Part shown: in pieces, positions 29,101-37,264 of the stretch
Position numbering within the stretch: position 1 is the stretch's first letter
How the letters are laid out: every line of letters starts with the position of its first letter
Source of the DNA: an uncultured Aquimarina sp.
GTDB lineage: Bacteria > Bacteroidota > Bacteroidia > Flavobacteriales > Flavobacteriaceae
Reading direction: 5' to 3'
Length of the DNA stretch: 64,000 nucleotides
Assembly (NCBI RefSeq): GCF_947500065.1
Contig: NZ_CANMQT010000001.1
Location: 620,001 to 684,000 of the forward strand
Notes under the pieces: generated by a model
Told to the model about the DNA's origin: nothing
Databases searched by the model: none
Seen by the model: only the letters and a program-made list of their open reading frames with translations
Translations under genes and position numbers: made by a program

Positions 29101-30727
29101 AACTCCTCCGTATACGTATCAGTGGTCAGACACCAATGGAACATTATCACAAACAACGGCAGTACTTGCTGATATTGGCGCAGGAACGTATACCCTAACC
29201 ATAACAGATGCGCTAGGATGTCAGACTTCTGAAACATTTACACTGAATCAACCTGAAGAATTACTAGTATCCACAGAAATTGTAAATATTGTGCTGTGTA
29301 ATGCAGACACTAACGGAAGCTTAAGAGCTATTCCAACTGGGGGAATTGGTAACTATACCTATCAATGGTTCCAACAAGGAAACACAACGCCTATCGGTAC
29401 TAATGCCGTACTTACTGGTATTGGAGCTGGAAGTTATTATGTAATTGTAACGGACACCAATAACAATACTGCTCAAAGTACAACCATAGCACTTACACAA
29501 CCTGATCCACTACAACTAAGCTTAACCGCTGACTTTATTCTTTGCGGAGATGGAAATGATTGGAGAATTGAAAGTACAATAACAGGTGGAACAGCTCCGT
29601 ATTCCTATTTCTGGGATAATGCAAATGGAACAACGCCTAATCTGTTGGATGTATTACCAGGAGATTATACCCTTACTGTACAAGATAGTAGAGGATGTAG
29701 TACTACTCAAAACATAACCTTAACGCCTCCTCCATCGCTAGAGAATACGGTAATAACAACAGATCCTACTTGTTTTGATGGAAATGACGGAACTATTGAT
29801 ATAACACCTACTGGTGGAACGCCTCCTTACACCTTCTTCTGGGATAATGGAGCCAATACAGAAGATCTTACAGGACTGACAGCAGGACTTTACTCTGTAG
29901 AAATATTTGATAGTAAGGGATGTTCCATCATACAAGATTTTGAACTTGTCGATCCCGAGGAACTTATAATCGATCTGGGAGCTGATAAAACATTATGTCT
30001 GGGACAAACCTATACAATAGATGCTACCATTAATGATCCGGGAGCAACCTATCTATGGCAAGCCGATAATGGGTTTAGTGCTGATACACCACAAGTGACT
30101 CTATCCGAAACTGGAAGCTATACCGTATTTGTAACAACAGAATTAAGGTGTGTCAGTACAGACACCATAGAAATTACAGCATTACAAAATGAAATAACAG
30201 CTGAGTTTGTAGTATCTACTGATCTTTTTATAAACGAAAGTTTTGTCATTGTGGATGTTAGTAATCCGCTACCGGATACCGTAGCATGGATACTACCTAC
30301 TGAAGCTGAGCAAATAGATATAACTGATCGTTATGCCGAATTACAATTTAATCAGCCTGGTGAGTACGATATTACGTTAAGAACAACCGTAGGGGATTGC
30401 GAAACTTTCTTTACCAAAACTATAACTGTTAGAGAAAGTACTTTTGATAGAGAACAACAAAATCAAAATGGATTACAACAATACCTGATGTATCCTAATC
30501 CTACCAGAGGAAACTTTACAATAGAACTTACTTTTGATCAAGAAACACCAATCGATATCAAATTATTTAGTATCGCTAATAACAGCTTATTATATCAACA
30601 TCAACAACAAGGCGAAACTCAATATAACATACCATTTAATCTTGAAGGAATAATACCTTCTGGAATATACTTCCTATTGCTCGAAACGCCACAAAAAAGT
30701 TACGTGAGAAAAATTATAGTGGAGTAG
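23123..30727 (+). CDS. Giant SprB-repeat surface adhesin with T9SS type A sorting domain
   Basis: 2534 aa. Signal peptide about 1-22 (ends NISAQ). An N-terminal beta-rich head (about 25-350) precedes 23 SprB-type modules of about 75-90 aa, each built as CxGxxDGxIxxxxxGGxxPYxYxW...LxxGxYxVxVTDxNxC. Two PKD/Ig-like domains follow (about 2285-2435), then a C-terminal T9SS sorting domain (YPNPTRGNFTIEL ... GIYFLLLE, ending KIIVE). Family knowledge: SprB of Flavobacterium johnsoniae is a gliding adhesin exported by T9SS. Here no sprC, sprD or sprF is adjacent, so an adhesin or filament role is likely but gliding is unproven. Final gene of the unit, followed by a strong terminator. Confidence 0.93.
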   Translation: MTNKIFYIYTILFLLIGSNISAQTKYTVQIDLPGGEFTSIYTGANQTYRYRIFRGNTLLKDSGTISNSIPSIGGNKVYEEFDQAPTRAILSWTSSYILNTCDFNNSEIQITNTDCGVYNIAGDSGAFSCTTVKVFTNNVLVQPTDDVICRKETIPLTSNTCVSEQGVGWYYSLDGVNYENTLISTSLNNNPVQLDLETLNIPPTYTGKIYFRGQILISTGLFQFITQDSDIIEYNLIPCSPELDSNINPNPAPINPICSGDTNGRFRMTFDRDIGPQEYISAPLDISDGFGGWIQTSPLVSINPGDLNANLEYTWPNNLAPGLYRIKYQSIFNSSQVGSDSPHYEFTISTPTAVTFSTSSNNPSCASGQGTSNDGSITINATGGTPPYQYSINSSGFTTFSGTSITLSRGAGTYTIRVQDSNNCDGTSGGNISVTETINPATAITIANTPPINVTQFGGNNGSISPAVSGGTTPPLSYSWSGPSGFSSSQLNISSLIAGTYTLTVTDAPEGCSTSRSFTVTQPDQLVFNYPATVTSVDCNGNTNGAISITATGGLPDYRFELFKNNGSGTFITTGDRLDTSSLTTTTFSVNNLGAGEYRVRLTDNRNNANPDVVINSTTITINEPPVFQIQNVNPIDALCRGDATGQIVLDIIGGSSVYQISMIKSGDAGFSRTINNIPNNSIGYIINNLAEGTYTLTLTDANTCTVINPTSERIITVGEPTTNVSVNTINVASPTAGNPDGSIAVLGQGGTPGYTYLWNTGATSPTINNLSDGNYTVTVTDANGCDVDQNFTLNELAVSISITPGEELLCNGDTAGFTANPTGGDNTYTYNWYNQNNLSASIGTNQTISGLTDGDYIVIVTDGTGASTTSAAVNVTSPTAVVINAVTFTDVNCFGGSDGTIEIDAEGGTESLEYSRNNGASYQASSTFTGLPVGTYQIIVRDANLCETTMEEHTVGGPVNPITITGTETHITIFGQNTGAIAVNVSGGNDGFTYSWTGPNGFTATTKDISNRIAGNYIVTVRDNGFTSTMDNTGCIATRSFEITEEDELLVTIAYETTDTNLKCDGDDNARLFATVTGGVTPYTYIWSKETSVGSGVFDTLSDTSALLIGADEGNYRVEISDPNGAMTTDQFFVDDPEPLDITISETDINCFGDTTGAIDIAVSGGTPPYRYQWSNGATTQDISGIASGDYTLTVTDANNCMISSAVVTITQPTAPIAIDTITITNLTGFQTGNGSISITTIGGTPGYTYEWRIDGTTPVIETAATINNIQAGTYEVTITDTNNCTLIDTFVVTQPDLLEVTNIQPDSQLLCFGDTTVSLTATVAGGVTPYTYRWYNTIDNTTTLSTANTVTNLGVGTYEIAVTDTNGNLATDTFTIIEPPLLQATYTTINVSCNAGNDASIDLTVTGGTGAYAFFWSTGDNTQDVSGLSVGTYTVTIRDVNLCETNLTIDITEPAAGLSITNASITDASGNGLTNGSIEVTADGGTPTYTYNWTDSTNTPIGTNSNLLNNIGAGNYFLTLTDANSCVLGPIAYTVAEPAPLMVTTSETAIACFGENGELFANVTGGVPPYSYQWFDSSNTQISTTSTSGAIPTGIYRVVVIDANTNQTELSNINLTQPDLLEITNINITDVGCYNGSDGNIEITVSGGTGNYTYQWNTLGSATNILSNITAGDYNVTVTDENNCSVSSGTITVAQPVVYDITNVAIIRPSATGTTDGSIAISITGGVAPYTYQWTDNTNAVVLLESNVTSTSSTLANQAEGTYNILVTDADGCTINDTYNLANPGELLVSINQTQQISCFGGSDGTLEVITTGGVGGNNYQWFDATTNTQIGNTNILSGIPAGSYYIIVSNAEGISEQSAIFTVSQPLAVTGNLAGDNPDCFAGTDGSITITASGGNGSYTYRYRVINGTYSDWIPFSNGPTTQIANLTDGIYQIQLQDTNGCFYEDNGSIGILSIRLNQPDQLIVASVLLNDPTGFGLTNGNITTTTSGGTPPYTYQWSDTNGTLSQTTAVLADIGAGTYTLTITDALGCQTSETFTLNQPEELLVSTEIVNIVLCNADTNGSLRAIPTGGIGNYTYQWFQQGNTTPIGTNAVLTGIGAGSYYVIVTDTNNNTAQSTTIALTQPDPLQLSLTADFILCGDGNDWRIESTITGGTAPYSYFWDNANGTTPNLLDVLPGDYTLTVQDSRGCSTTQNITLTPPPSLENTVITTDPTCFDGNDGTIDITPTGGTPPYTFFWDNGANTEDLTGLTAGLYSVEIFDSKGCSIIQDFELVDPEELIIDLGADKTLCLGQTYTIDATINDPGATYLWQADNGFSADTPQVTLSETGSYTVFVTTELRCVSTDTIEITALQNEITAEFVVSTDLFINESFVIVDVSNPLPDTVAWILPTEAEQIDITDRYAELQFNQPGEYDITLRTTVGDCETFFTKTITVRESTFDREQQNQNGLQQYLMYPNPTRGNFTIELTFDQETPIDIKLFSIANNSLLYQHQQQGETQYNIPFNLEGIIPSGIYFLLLETPQKSYVRKIIVE
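24190..29965 (+). repeat. 23 tandem SprB-type protein modules with a three-module super-period
   Basis: Modules were counted by eye from their conserved GG..PY.Y.W core. Modules 2-22 form seven triplets starting near 24445, 25299, 26016, 26772, 27500, 28224 and 29017 (about 0.72-0.85 kb each). In every triplet the first module lacks the N-terminal Cys but keeps the C-terminal one, the second has the reverse, and the third has both. Modules 1 and 23 are of the third type. The coding DNA is strongly diverged between copies, so this is an old array and not a fresh satellite. Confidence 0.88.
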
Positions 30728-30756
30728 ATTGAATGAACAATGATATCTTTAAAAAG

Positions 30757-30784
30757 AAAAACGCCGCTAATTAGCGGCGTTTTT
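30757..30784. terminator. Bidirectional terminator between the SprB adhesin and susD
   Basis: Perfect palindrome AAAAACGCCGC TAATTA GCGGCGTTTTT, 30 bp after the adhesin stop and 25 bp before the stop of the convergent susD gene. It carries A- and T-runs on the two sides, so it can end transcription from both directions. Confidence 0.9.
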
Positions 30785-30808
30785 ATATAATTAATATAAT
30801 GTCTTAAA

Positions 30809-32191
30809 CTATTGATTTTCTGACAACGGTATTGGCATAATATTAAACACTTGATCTCCTGCTCTATCGATTGGTAAAGTATTAGATAAGTCATACCTTC
30901 TTAAATCAAACATTCTATGGTTTTCACACCATAATGAATATCTTCTTTGCTCTAACATTTCTGTAGTTAATTGAGCCTCTGTAGGTGTAGGAGTACCATA
31001 ATCTTTATCTCCAATATTCGCAGCATTTCTAATAACATTAATAGCAGTTTCAGCATCTCCCAAATTATTTGCTAAGATACTTGCCTCTGCATATAACAAT
31101 ATTAATTCTTCATTTCTAATAATATCTATTGGAGCCACATTAGATGCATACAATCTAATTTCGTGAGTTCCGTTTAGTCCATCTTGAGCACTTGCTGATG
31201 GCCTCACAGCTGCTTTAGCAGCAACTCTCGTATCTCCAGCTTCGGCATCATTTATCCAACTATCGTGAACAATAATCTGATCAGCATTATTTGGTTCCTC
31301 TGCAGATGCTGAAGGTGAACGAAAAACACCATTAGGTTGATCTCCGGCACCTAATCCAAAAACAAACTTAGCACCCATAGTTAAACTTCCTGTTAGATCA
31401 AAATAAGAATTTGACAATTCTGTAAGTGCTCCTGAACCATCTCCTGCATAAACAGCAGCAAGAGCTGCAATCGCTCTATTAAACAAAATAAACTCCTGAA
31501 TAGTAATTTCAGTATCATCATCGCGAACATCATCTCCCATTTCACCAGATGTATCAATTAAATCACCAAAACCAGAAATAGGAAATAAAAATTGGTCCAA
31601 TGGTCCAAATCCGCTCAAATCACTTTGCGCTTCATTTAACAAACTTCTGATTTCTACCAAAGTAGCATCAAAACCTAAAAAAGGACCAAGATTATCAGGA
31701 TCAGCAACATCTACTCTCGCGGTACCGTATGATTTTAAAATCTGAATAAGCTCATATGCTATGTATGTTTTAGCAAAACCTCTATAGCCATTTTTATCTG
31801 TCTCATCTATAACCTGCGTATTATCCAAAGCTTCTAATAATACATTAGCATTTTTAATGCATCTATAGCTTCCAATAAATTGAGCAGTACTATAAAAAGA
31901 GTTATTATCTAATTGAATTCCATTCTTCCCTAATAAATCTCCAGTATTTCGAGGATCTGCATCAAATAAATATAATTCTCTAGCCAATGTTCCACTAGCT
32001 GCTGTTTCAATTCCATGACCGTTTCTAGAAGTCGCTTGGACTCCTATTGCTAATTCATTTAATTGTCGCAAGGAAGCATTAGTTTCCACACCTTCAAGAC
32101 TAGGTCCATTAGGATCAATCTCTTCATCAAAAGAACATGATGCTGTTACCATAAAAAGCAAAACAAGCACCAGATGATATTTCGTTTTCAT
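30809..32191 (-). CDS. RagB/SusD family nutrient-uptake outer membrane lipoprotein
   Basis: 460 aa from the ATG at 32191, which directly opens a lipoprotein signal with lipobox VTASC; an upstream in-frame ATG at 32209 would add six residues. It has the helical SusD fold with TPR-like pairs and a C-terminal EQRRYSLWCENHRMFDLRRY block, the conserved SusD signature. Family knowledge: SusD caps a SusC TonB-dependent channel and captures the ligand on the cell surface. It lies 29 bp downstream of susC in the same transcript. No glycoside hydrolase, peptidase or ECF/anti-sigma gene is adjacent, so the imported substrate is unknown. Confidence 0.93.
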   Translation of the reverse strand: MKTKYHLVLVLLFMVTASCSFDEEIDPNGPSLEGVETNASLRQLNELAIGVQATSRNGHGIETAASGTLARELYLFDADPRNTGDLLGKNGIQLDNNSFYSTAQFIGSYRCIKNANVLLEALDNTQVIDETDKNGYRGFAKTYIAYELIQILKSYGTARVDVADPDNLGPFLGFDATLVEIRSLLNEAQSDLSGFGPLDQFLFPISGFGDLIDTSGEMGDDVRDDDTEITIQEFILFNRAIAALAAVYAGDGSGALTELSNSYFDLTGSLTMGAKFVFGLGAGDQPNGVFRSPSASAEEPNNADQIIVHDSWINDAEAGDTRVAAKAAVRPSASAQDGLNGTHEIRLYASNVAPIDIIRNEELILLYAEASILANNLGDAETAINVIRNAANIGDKDYGTPTPTEAQLTTEMLEQRRYSLWCENHRMFDLRRYDLSNTLPIDRAGDQVFNIMPIPLSENQ

Positions 32192-32220
32192 TATTAATCT
32201 ATTTTTCATTATCGCTTATT

Positions 32221-35200
32221 TTAAAAATTAACATTTAGGTGGAAGTAAAATTGTTGTGAACTTGGAAAAGGGGTTACTTCTATACCACTAGATAAACCCG
32301 CTCCACCATTTACAGATACTTCAGGATCATAACTACTATAATCCGTAATAGTAAATAAATTTCTACCTGATATTCCTAATTTTACACCTTCTACTGTTTC
32401 TCCAAAAAGCCCTTCTACAATATTTGTAGGAAATCTATAATAAATTGCCGCTTCCCTTAGTCTTACATACCCCGCATCTTCTACAAAACGTTCTGCATTG
32501 GCAGCAGTTCCTAAACGAGCTTGTCCTTCTGGAGTTTCTAAATCTGGAGAAGTTTGTCCTAAATCAGTAAGAAACCTTGATAAATTAAGGTTTTCTCCTC
32601 CTTGTTTCCATTGTAATAAAAATGAAACATCAATTTGTTTGAACAATGTAAATTGGTTATTAAATGCCATTTGGAAATCTGGTTCCACATTCCCAACTTG
32701 TTGTAAACTTGCTTCTATTGGACCATCACCATCAGGATCTATATTACCAACAATCTGTGTTACAGGCTGTCCTTCTTCTATAAAAAAGGTTCCTAAACCT
32801 GTTCCAAAACCAGCTCCAGGTTGTGCAAATGCAGGCACATCTAAACGCGTTACTTCAGATCTGTTAAAATAAAACTGAACTCCAGTATTCCAATAGAAAT
32901 TATCACTTCTATACACATCTCCACGTACTGCCAATTCTAAACCTTCATTCACTAAATCTGCTAAATTGGTAGTTTCAGTAGTAAAACCAGATGAAGAGGG
33001 AACATTTCTTGATAGTATTAAATCACTTACTTTTCTATTGTAATAGGAAGCTTCAAAAGAAATTCTACTATCTAGTATTCCTATATCCATACCTACTTCA
33101 AATTCAGCAGACGTTTCTGGTTCTATATCTCTATCTCCTCTAGTATCAACGCTAAGTCCTCCATTACCACCAATATTACTTGGATTCAAACTTGTAAAGG
33201 CAGAACCAAAAGCTGCAGATGAACCTGTTTCTCCATATGCAGTTCTAAACTTCAATTGATTAATAGGTTCAAATTGCCAAAAATCAAAATTAGCAATATT
33301 TATGGCTAAAGAAGCTTTAGGAAAACCATAAAATTTGTTTACATCTCCGTTTAACGTAGACTTATCCAATCTATATCCTAATGTTCCAATAATTTGATCT
33401 TTATAGTTTCCTTCTATCTGTGCAAAATATCCAAAATCCTTTTGATTTGATCGTGTTTGATCAATTACTTGATTTACAGATTGGTCAACACTAGTTTGCC
33501 CTCCAAATAAATTAGAACCTCTACTGTTTACCAAGTTTGCTTGTTGTTCTAAATAACTAACACCTCCTTGAGTAGTCAAGTTTAAATTGCCATCTAAAGC
33601 AGTATGATCCCATACAGCAAAGGCTAATAAGTTAAATTGAGTAAAATTATTTCTTCCTTCTGCTACAAAACCTTCTTGATTACCTACTTGAGCTTGATGA
33701 GTTTCTGGTACGTAAACATATGTTTCGTTTGCTAAATAATCAACACCCCCATTTACCACAAATTTTACTTTATCTTTCTCTCGAGTCAGTAATTTAGTAG
33801 TAAACTTTATCCCTTGTATAAATCGATTATTAGAATCTTCGTTTTTAGCTTGGTCTCTAACAAATATTGGGTTTCCAGGATAATTTGGATTATTAGGATA
33901 ATTACCGTCTGCATCCGGAAATAAGTTATTCCAAGGTCTTGTAAATGCAAGCGTATAACCAAAACTTAATCCTCCTTCATTTTCATTTCCAGTAAAACTT
34001 CTACTAGAATTACTTCTTACATAATTTGAAGACAAAGAAACATCAAAAATATCTGATATCTTATGATCAATATTACTTCGAATAGAAAATCTATCGAATC
34101 CTGTATTCTTTATAATACCTTCTTCATCACGATAAGAACCACCTATATAAAACCTTGTTTTATCACTACCTCCACTGGCACTTAATTTTGTTTCTGATAT
34201 AAAACCTACATTCCCATAAATTTCATCCTCATAATCTATTAATCCACCGCTCGCAACAGCATTATTAAAAGCTGCAACTTCTGCTTCTGCAGCAGCTCTA
34301 GATCTTGCCTCTGCAGCAGGATCATCTGGATTAGGTGTGAAAAATGAATTAAAAACACTGGTTGCCGTCCAAGGACGTAATCCCAATTTATTCTGTATCA
34401 CATTAATTCCTGTATCTTGACTAAATCTAATTTTAGTTTTTCCTCCTTTACCCTTTTTGGTTGTAATAATTACTACACCCGCATTGGCTCTAGTTCCATA
34501 AATTGCAGCGGCAGAAGCCCCTTTTAGGATTTCAATATTTTGAATATCATTAGGATCTATATCCGCTAATCTATTTCCTGAATTTTCTTCATTTCCTCTA
34601 TTTGCTCCAGAAGCAAAACGCAGACCTGATGGAATTTCAACATTATTGATATATACTCCATCTACGATAAATAAAGGTTGATTGTTTCCATTAATAGATG
34701 AAATACCTCTCAATCTTAATGCGGTTCCACCACCTGGTGCACCAGAAGAGGCTGTTATATTAACACCTGTTACCTTACCATATAAAGCACCATCTACTGT
34801 TGTTTGCCCAGTATTACCAATCAATTCTTCGGATGATACTGTAGATACAGCATTTGCTAGATTTGCTCTTTTTATAGAAGAACCTAATCCTGTTACAACT
34901 ATTTCTTCTAATGCTTCTAAAGATTCTGTTACTTGAACAGTGATTGCCCCAGCATTTTCTACAGTTACTAGTTTTGTAGTAAATCCAATAGAAAATATTC
35001 TTAAGGTTACCGGAAGATTGCTAACAGTAAGTGAAAAATTACCATCAATATCACTCGCAGTTCCATTATTGGTACCGTCTTCTACGATGTTAATAAAAGG
35101 TACCCCTTCTCCGGTACCTTCATTGAGTACCTTTCCGGTTATTGTTTCTTGTGCAAATAGCACGACCGGAAAGAAAAACAAGAATAGCAAAAGCCCCTTG

Positions 35201-35223
35201 CTAATTTGTGACTGTTTTTTCAT
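32221..35223 (-). CDS. SusC/RagA family TonB-linked outer membrane transporter
   Basis: 1000 aa with signal peptide (ends VVLFAQ), then an N-terminal carboxypeptidase-regulatory-like beta-sandwich (about 27-105: ITGKVLNEGTGEGVPF ... SDIDGNFSL), a TonB-box-like EALEEIVVTGLG, a plug domain (about 115-235, with LRLRGISSINGNNQPLFIVDG and EILKGASAAAIYG), and a 22-strand barrel ending in the terminal strand FYFHLNVNF. These are the standard SusC parts and length. It forms an energised import pair with the SusD-like lipoprotein. The 245-bp divergent region to aspS should carry its promoter, but no clear TAnnTTTG box was found on this strand. Confidence 0.95.
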   Translation of the reverse strand: MKKQSQISKGLLLFLFFFPVVLFAQETITGKVLNEGTGEGVPFINIVEDGTNNGTASDIDGNFSLTVSNLPVTLRIFSIGFTTKLVTVENAGAITVQVTESLEALEEIVVTGLGSSIKRANLANAVSTVSSEELIGNTGQTTVDGALYGKVTGVNITASSGAPGGGTALRLRGISSINGNNQPLFIVDGVYINNVEIPSGLRFASGANRGNEENSGNRLADIDPNDIQNIEILKGASAAAIYGTRANAGVVIITTKKGKGGKTKIRFSQDTGINVIQNKLGLRPWTATSVFNSFFTPNPDDPAAEARSRAAAEAEVAAFNNAVASGGLIDYEDEIYGNVGFISETKLSASGGSDKTRFYIGGSYRDEEGIIKNTGFDRFSIRSNIDHKISDIFDVSLSSNYVRSNSSRSFTGNENEGGLSFGYTLAFTRPWNNLFPDADGNYPNNPNYPGNPIFVRDQAKNEDSNNRFIQGIKFTTKLLTREKDKVKFVVNGGVDYLANETYVYVPETHQAQVGNQEGFVAEGRNNFTQFNLLAFAVWDHTALDGNLNLTTQGGVSYLEQQANLVNSRGSNLFGGQTSVDQSVNQVIDQTRSNQKDFGYFAQIEGNYKDQIIGTLGYRLDKSTLNGDVNKFYGFPKASLAINIANFDFWQFEPINQLKFRTAYGETGSSAAFGSAFTSLNPSNIGGNGGLSVDTRGDRDIEPETSAEFEVGMDIGILDSRISFEASYYNRKVSDLILSRNVPSSSGFTTETTNLADLVNEGLELAVRGDVYRSDNFYWNTGVQFYFNRSEVTRLDVPAFAQPGAGFGTGLGTFFIEEGQPVTQIVGNIDPDGDGPIEASLQQVGNVEPDFQMAFNNQFTLFKQIDVSFLLQWKQGGENLNLSRFLTDLGQTSPDLETPEGQARLGTAANAERFVEDAGYVRLREAAIYYRFPTNIVEGLFGETVEGVKLGISGRNLFTITDYSSYDPEVSVNGGAGLSSGIEVTPFPSSQQFYFHLNVNF

Positions 35224-35442
35224 AATGATTTGTTTATAAGTTTGCCTAAATCTATTAAAACATTATTATAAAAAAATGTTAAAACTAACACATGTTAGCT
35301 AAAAAGATATTGACAATGAGGTAGTTATATGCTAAAACCATAAAAAAAACAAGTTAAAACCACAACACTTACTAGTGTACAAGCATTACTAAATCACGCT
35401 CTCATTTTCACAAAAACTAAAGATATTTAATATTAAACTTCT

Positions 35443-35450
35443 TATTTTTG
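35443..35450 (+). promoter_or_regulatory. Likely -7 box of the aspS promoter
   Basis: TATTTTTG is a perfect match to the Bacteroidota -7 element TAnnTTTG and lies 18 bp before the aspS ATG. A matching -33 TTG is not evident at the usual spacing, so confidence is moderate. Confidence 0.4.
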
Positions 35451-35468
35451 CAGCCTTAACAAATAGCT

Positions 35469-37217
35469 ATGTATAGAAGTCATTCTTGTGGTGAATTACG
35501 CACCTCAGACATCAATAAAGAAGTAACCCTATCAGGATGGGTCCAAAAAGTACGAGATAAAGGATTTATGATATGGGTTGATCTAAGGGATCGATACGGT
35601 ATTACTCAATTAATCTTTGATGAAGAACGTACTTCTTCTGATGTTGTGGAAAAAGCTAAAACCTTAGGGCGTGAGTTTGTTATACAGGTAAAAGGAACTG
35701 TTATAGAACGGGAATCTAAAAATCCAAATATGCCTACCGGTGATATTGAAATTTTAGTTTCTGAATTGAATATTTTAAACGAATCTCATACACCTCCATT
35801 TACTATAGAAGATGAAACGGATGGCGGGGAAGATATCAGAATGAAATATCGTTATTTGGATATAAGACGTAATCCTGTAAAAGATAGCTTAATGTTTCGT
35901 CATCAGGTAGCAATGAAGGTTCGCAACTATTTATCAGAAGCAGATTTCATAGAAGTAGAAACTCCATACCTAATTAAATCAACTCCTGAAGGAGCTCGAG
36001 ATTTTGTGGTTCCTTCTCGTATGAATGAAGGTCAGTTTTATGCTTTACCGCAATCTCCTCAAACCTTTAAGCAATTGCTAATGGTTGGTGGAATGGACAA
36101 ATATTTTCAGATTGTAAAATGTTTTAGAGACGAAGATCTTAGAGCAGACAGGCAACCAGAATTCACACAAATAGACTGTGAAATGGCTTTTGTAGAGCAA
36201 GAAGATATCTTGAATATATTTGAAGGACTTACTCGTCATTTGATTAAGGATATTAAAGGTCAAGAAATTAGTGATTTCCCAAGAATGACCTATGATGAAG
36301 CTATGCGTACTTACGGTAATGACAAACCAGACATTCGCTTTGGGATGAAATTTGGTGAACTAAATGAAGTAGCACAACATAAGGAATTTAAAGTATTTAA
36401 TGATGCTGAATTAGTGGTTGGAATTGCTGTTCCAGGCGGTGCTTCATATACAAGAAAAGAGATTGATAAACTTATTGATTGGGTAAGACGTCCACAAGTA
36501 GGCGCACTAGGAATGGTATATGTAAAATGTAATGAAGATGGAAGTTTTAAATCATCTGTAGATAAGTTCTATGATCAGGAAGATCTGTCAAAATGGGCAG
36601 AAACGACTGGAGCAAAAGCTGGAGACCTTATTTGTATTCTATCGGGTCAAGGTAATAAAGTTAGAGGACAGTTAAGTGCTTTAAGAATGGAATTAGCTGA
36701 ACGACTAGGGTTAAGAAACCCTGAAGAGTTTGCGCCATTATGGGTAGTTGATTTCCCGTTATTAGAATGGGATGAGGATACCGAACGTTATCACGCAATG
36801 CATCATCCTTTTACCTCTCCTAAACCGGAAGACATTCCTTTATTAGATTCTAAACCAGGTGATGTAAGAGCTAATGCCTATGATTTAGTACTGAATGGAA
36901 ACGAAATCGGAGGTGGATCCATACGTATTCATGATAAAGAAACACAGGCATTAATGTTTGATCATTTAGGGTTTACTCCAGAAGAAGCTAAAGAACAATT
37001 TGGTTTCTTAATGGATGCTTTTCAATATGGTGCTCCTCCTCATGGAGGAATCGCATTTGGGTTTGATCGACTTGTAGCTATTTTGGGAGGTCAGGAAACC
37101 ATACGAGATTTCATTGCATTCCCTAAGAACAATAATGGTCGAGATGTTATGATTGACGCTCCTGCCAATATTGATCAAGGACAACTCAAGGAATTACATA
37201 TTCAACTAGATTTATAA
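35469..37217 (+). CDS. aspS: Aspartate--tRNA ligase
   Basis: 582 aa, the usual bacterial length. An N-terminal OB-fold anticodon-binding domain (about 1-105, [14 protein letters not shown]) precedes the class II catalytic domain: motif 2 [16 protein letters not shown], the bacterial GAD insertion domain (about 285-410), and motif 3 [15 protein letters not shown] near the C-terminus. It charges tRNA-Asp with aspartate. Single-gene transcript: a promoter-like TATTTTTG lies just upstream and a hairpin terminator follows within 10 bp. The divergent upstream neighbour is susC. Whether it is strictly Asp-specific or also acts on tRNA-Asn cannot be decided by eye. Confidence 0.97.
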   Translation: MYRSHSCGELRTSDINKEVTLSGWVQKVRDKGFMIWVDLRDRYGITQLIFDEERTSSDVVEKAKTLGREFVIQVKGTVIERESKNPNMPTGDIEILVSELNILNESHTPPFTIEDETDGGEDIRMKYRYLDIRRNPVKDSLMFRHQVAMKVRNYLSEADFIEVETPYLIKSTPEGARDFVVPSRMNEGQFYALPQSPQTFKQLLMVGGMDKYFQIVKCFRDEDLRADRQPEFTQIDCEMAFVEQEDILNIFEGLTRHLIKDIKGQEISDFPRMTYDEAMRTYGNDKPDIRFGMKFGELNEVAQHKEFKVFNDAELVVGIAVPGGASYTRKEIDKLIDWVRRPQVGALGMVYVKCNEDGSFKSSVDKFYDQEDLSKWAETTGAKAGDLICILSGQGNKVRGQLSALRMELAERLGLRNPEEFAPLWVVDFPLLEWDEDTERYHAMHHPFTSPKPEDIPLLDSKPGDVRANAYDLVLNGNEIGGGSIRIHDKETQALMFDHLGFTPEEAKEQFGFLMDAFQYGAPPHGGIAFGFDRLVAILGGQETIRDFIAFPKNNNGRDVMIDAPANIDQGQLKELHIQLDL

Positions 37218-37225
37218 AAACAAAA

Positions 37226-37250
37226 GATCCCGCCAAAAGCGGGATTTTTT
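37226..37250 (+). terminator. Rho-independent terminator of aspS
   Basis: Stem ATCCCGC (37227-37233) and GCGGGAT (37239-37245) with a 5-nt loop, followed by a run of six Ts. A perfect TAATTTTG -7-like box (37253-37260) sits just after it, 4 bp before the next start codon. Confidence 0.88.
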
Positions 37251-37264
37251 GTTAATTTTGATGT

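Noticed and set aside
24190-29965. Possible CRISPR array or DNA satellite in the SprB gene
   Set aside because: The repetition is at protein level inside one long frame; DNA copies are diverged and there are no fixed repeats with unique spacers.
35285-35298. Small inverted repeat CTAACA-CA-TGTTAG between susC and aspS as an operator
   Set aside because: Only six paired bases in AT-rich DNA, with no second copy nearby; not enough to call.
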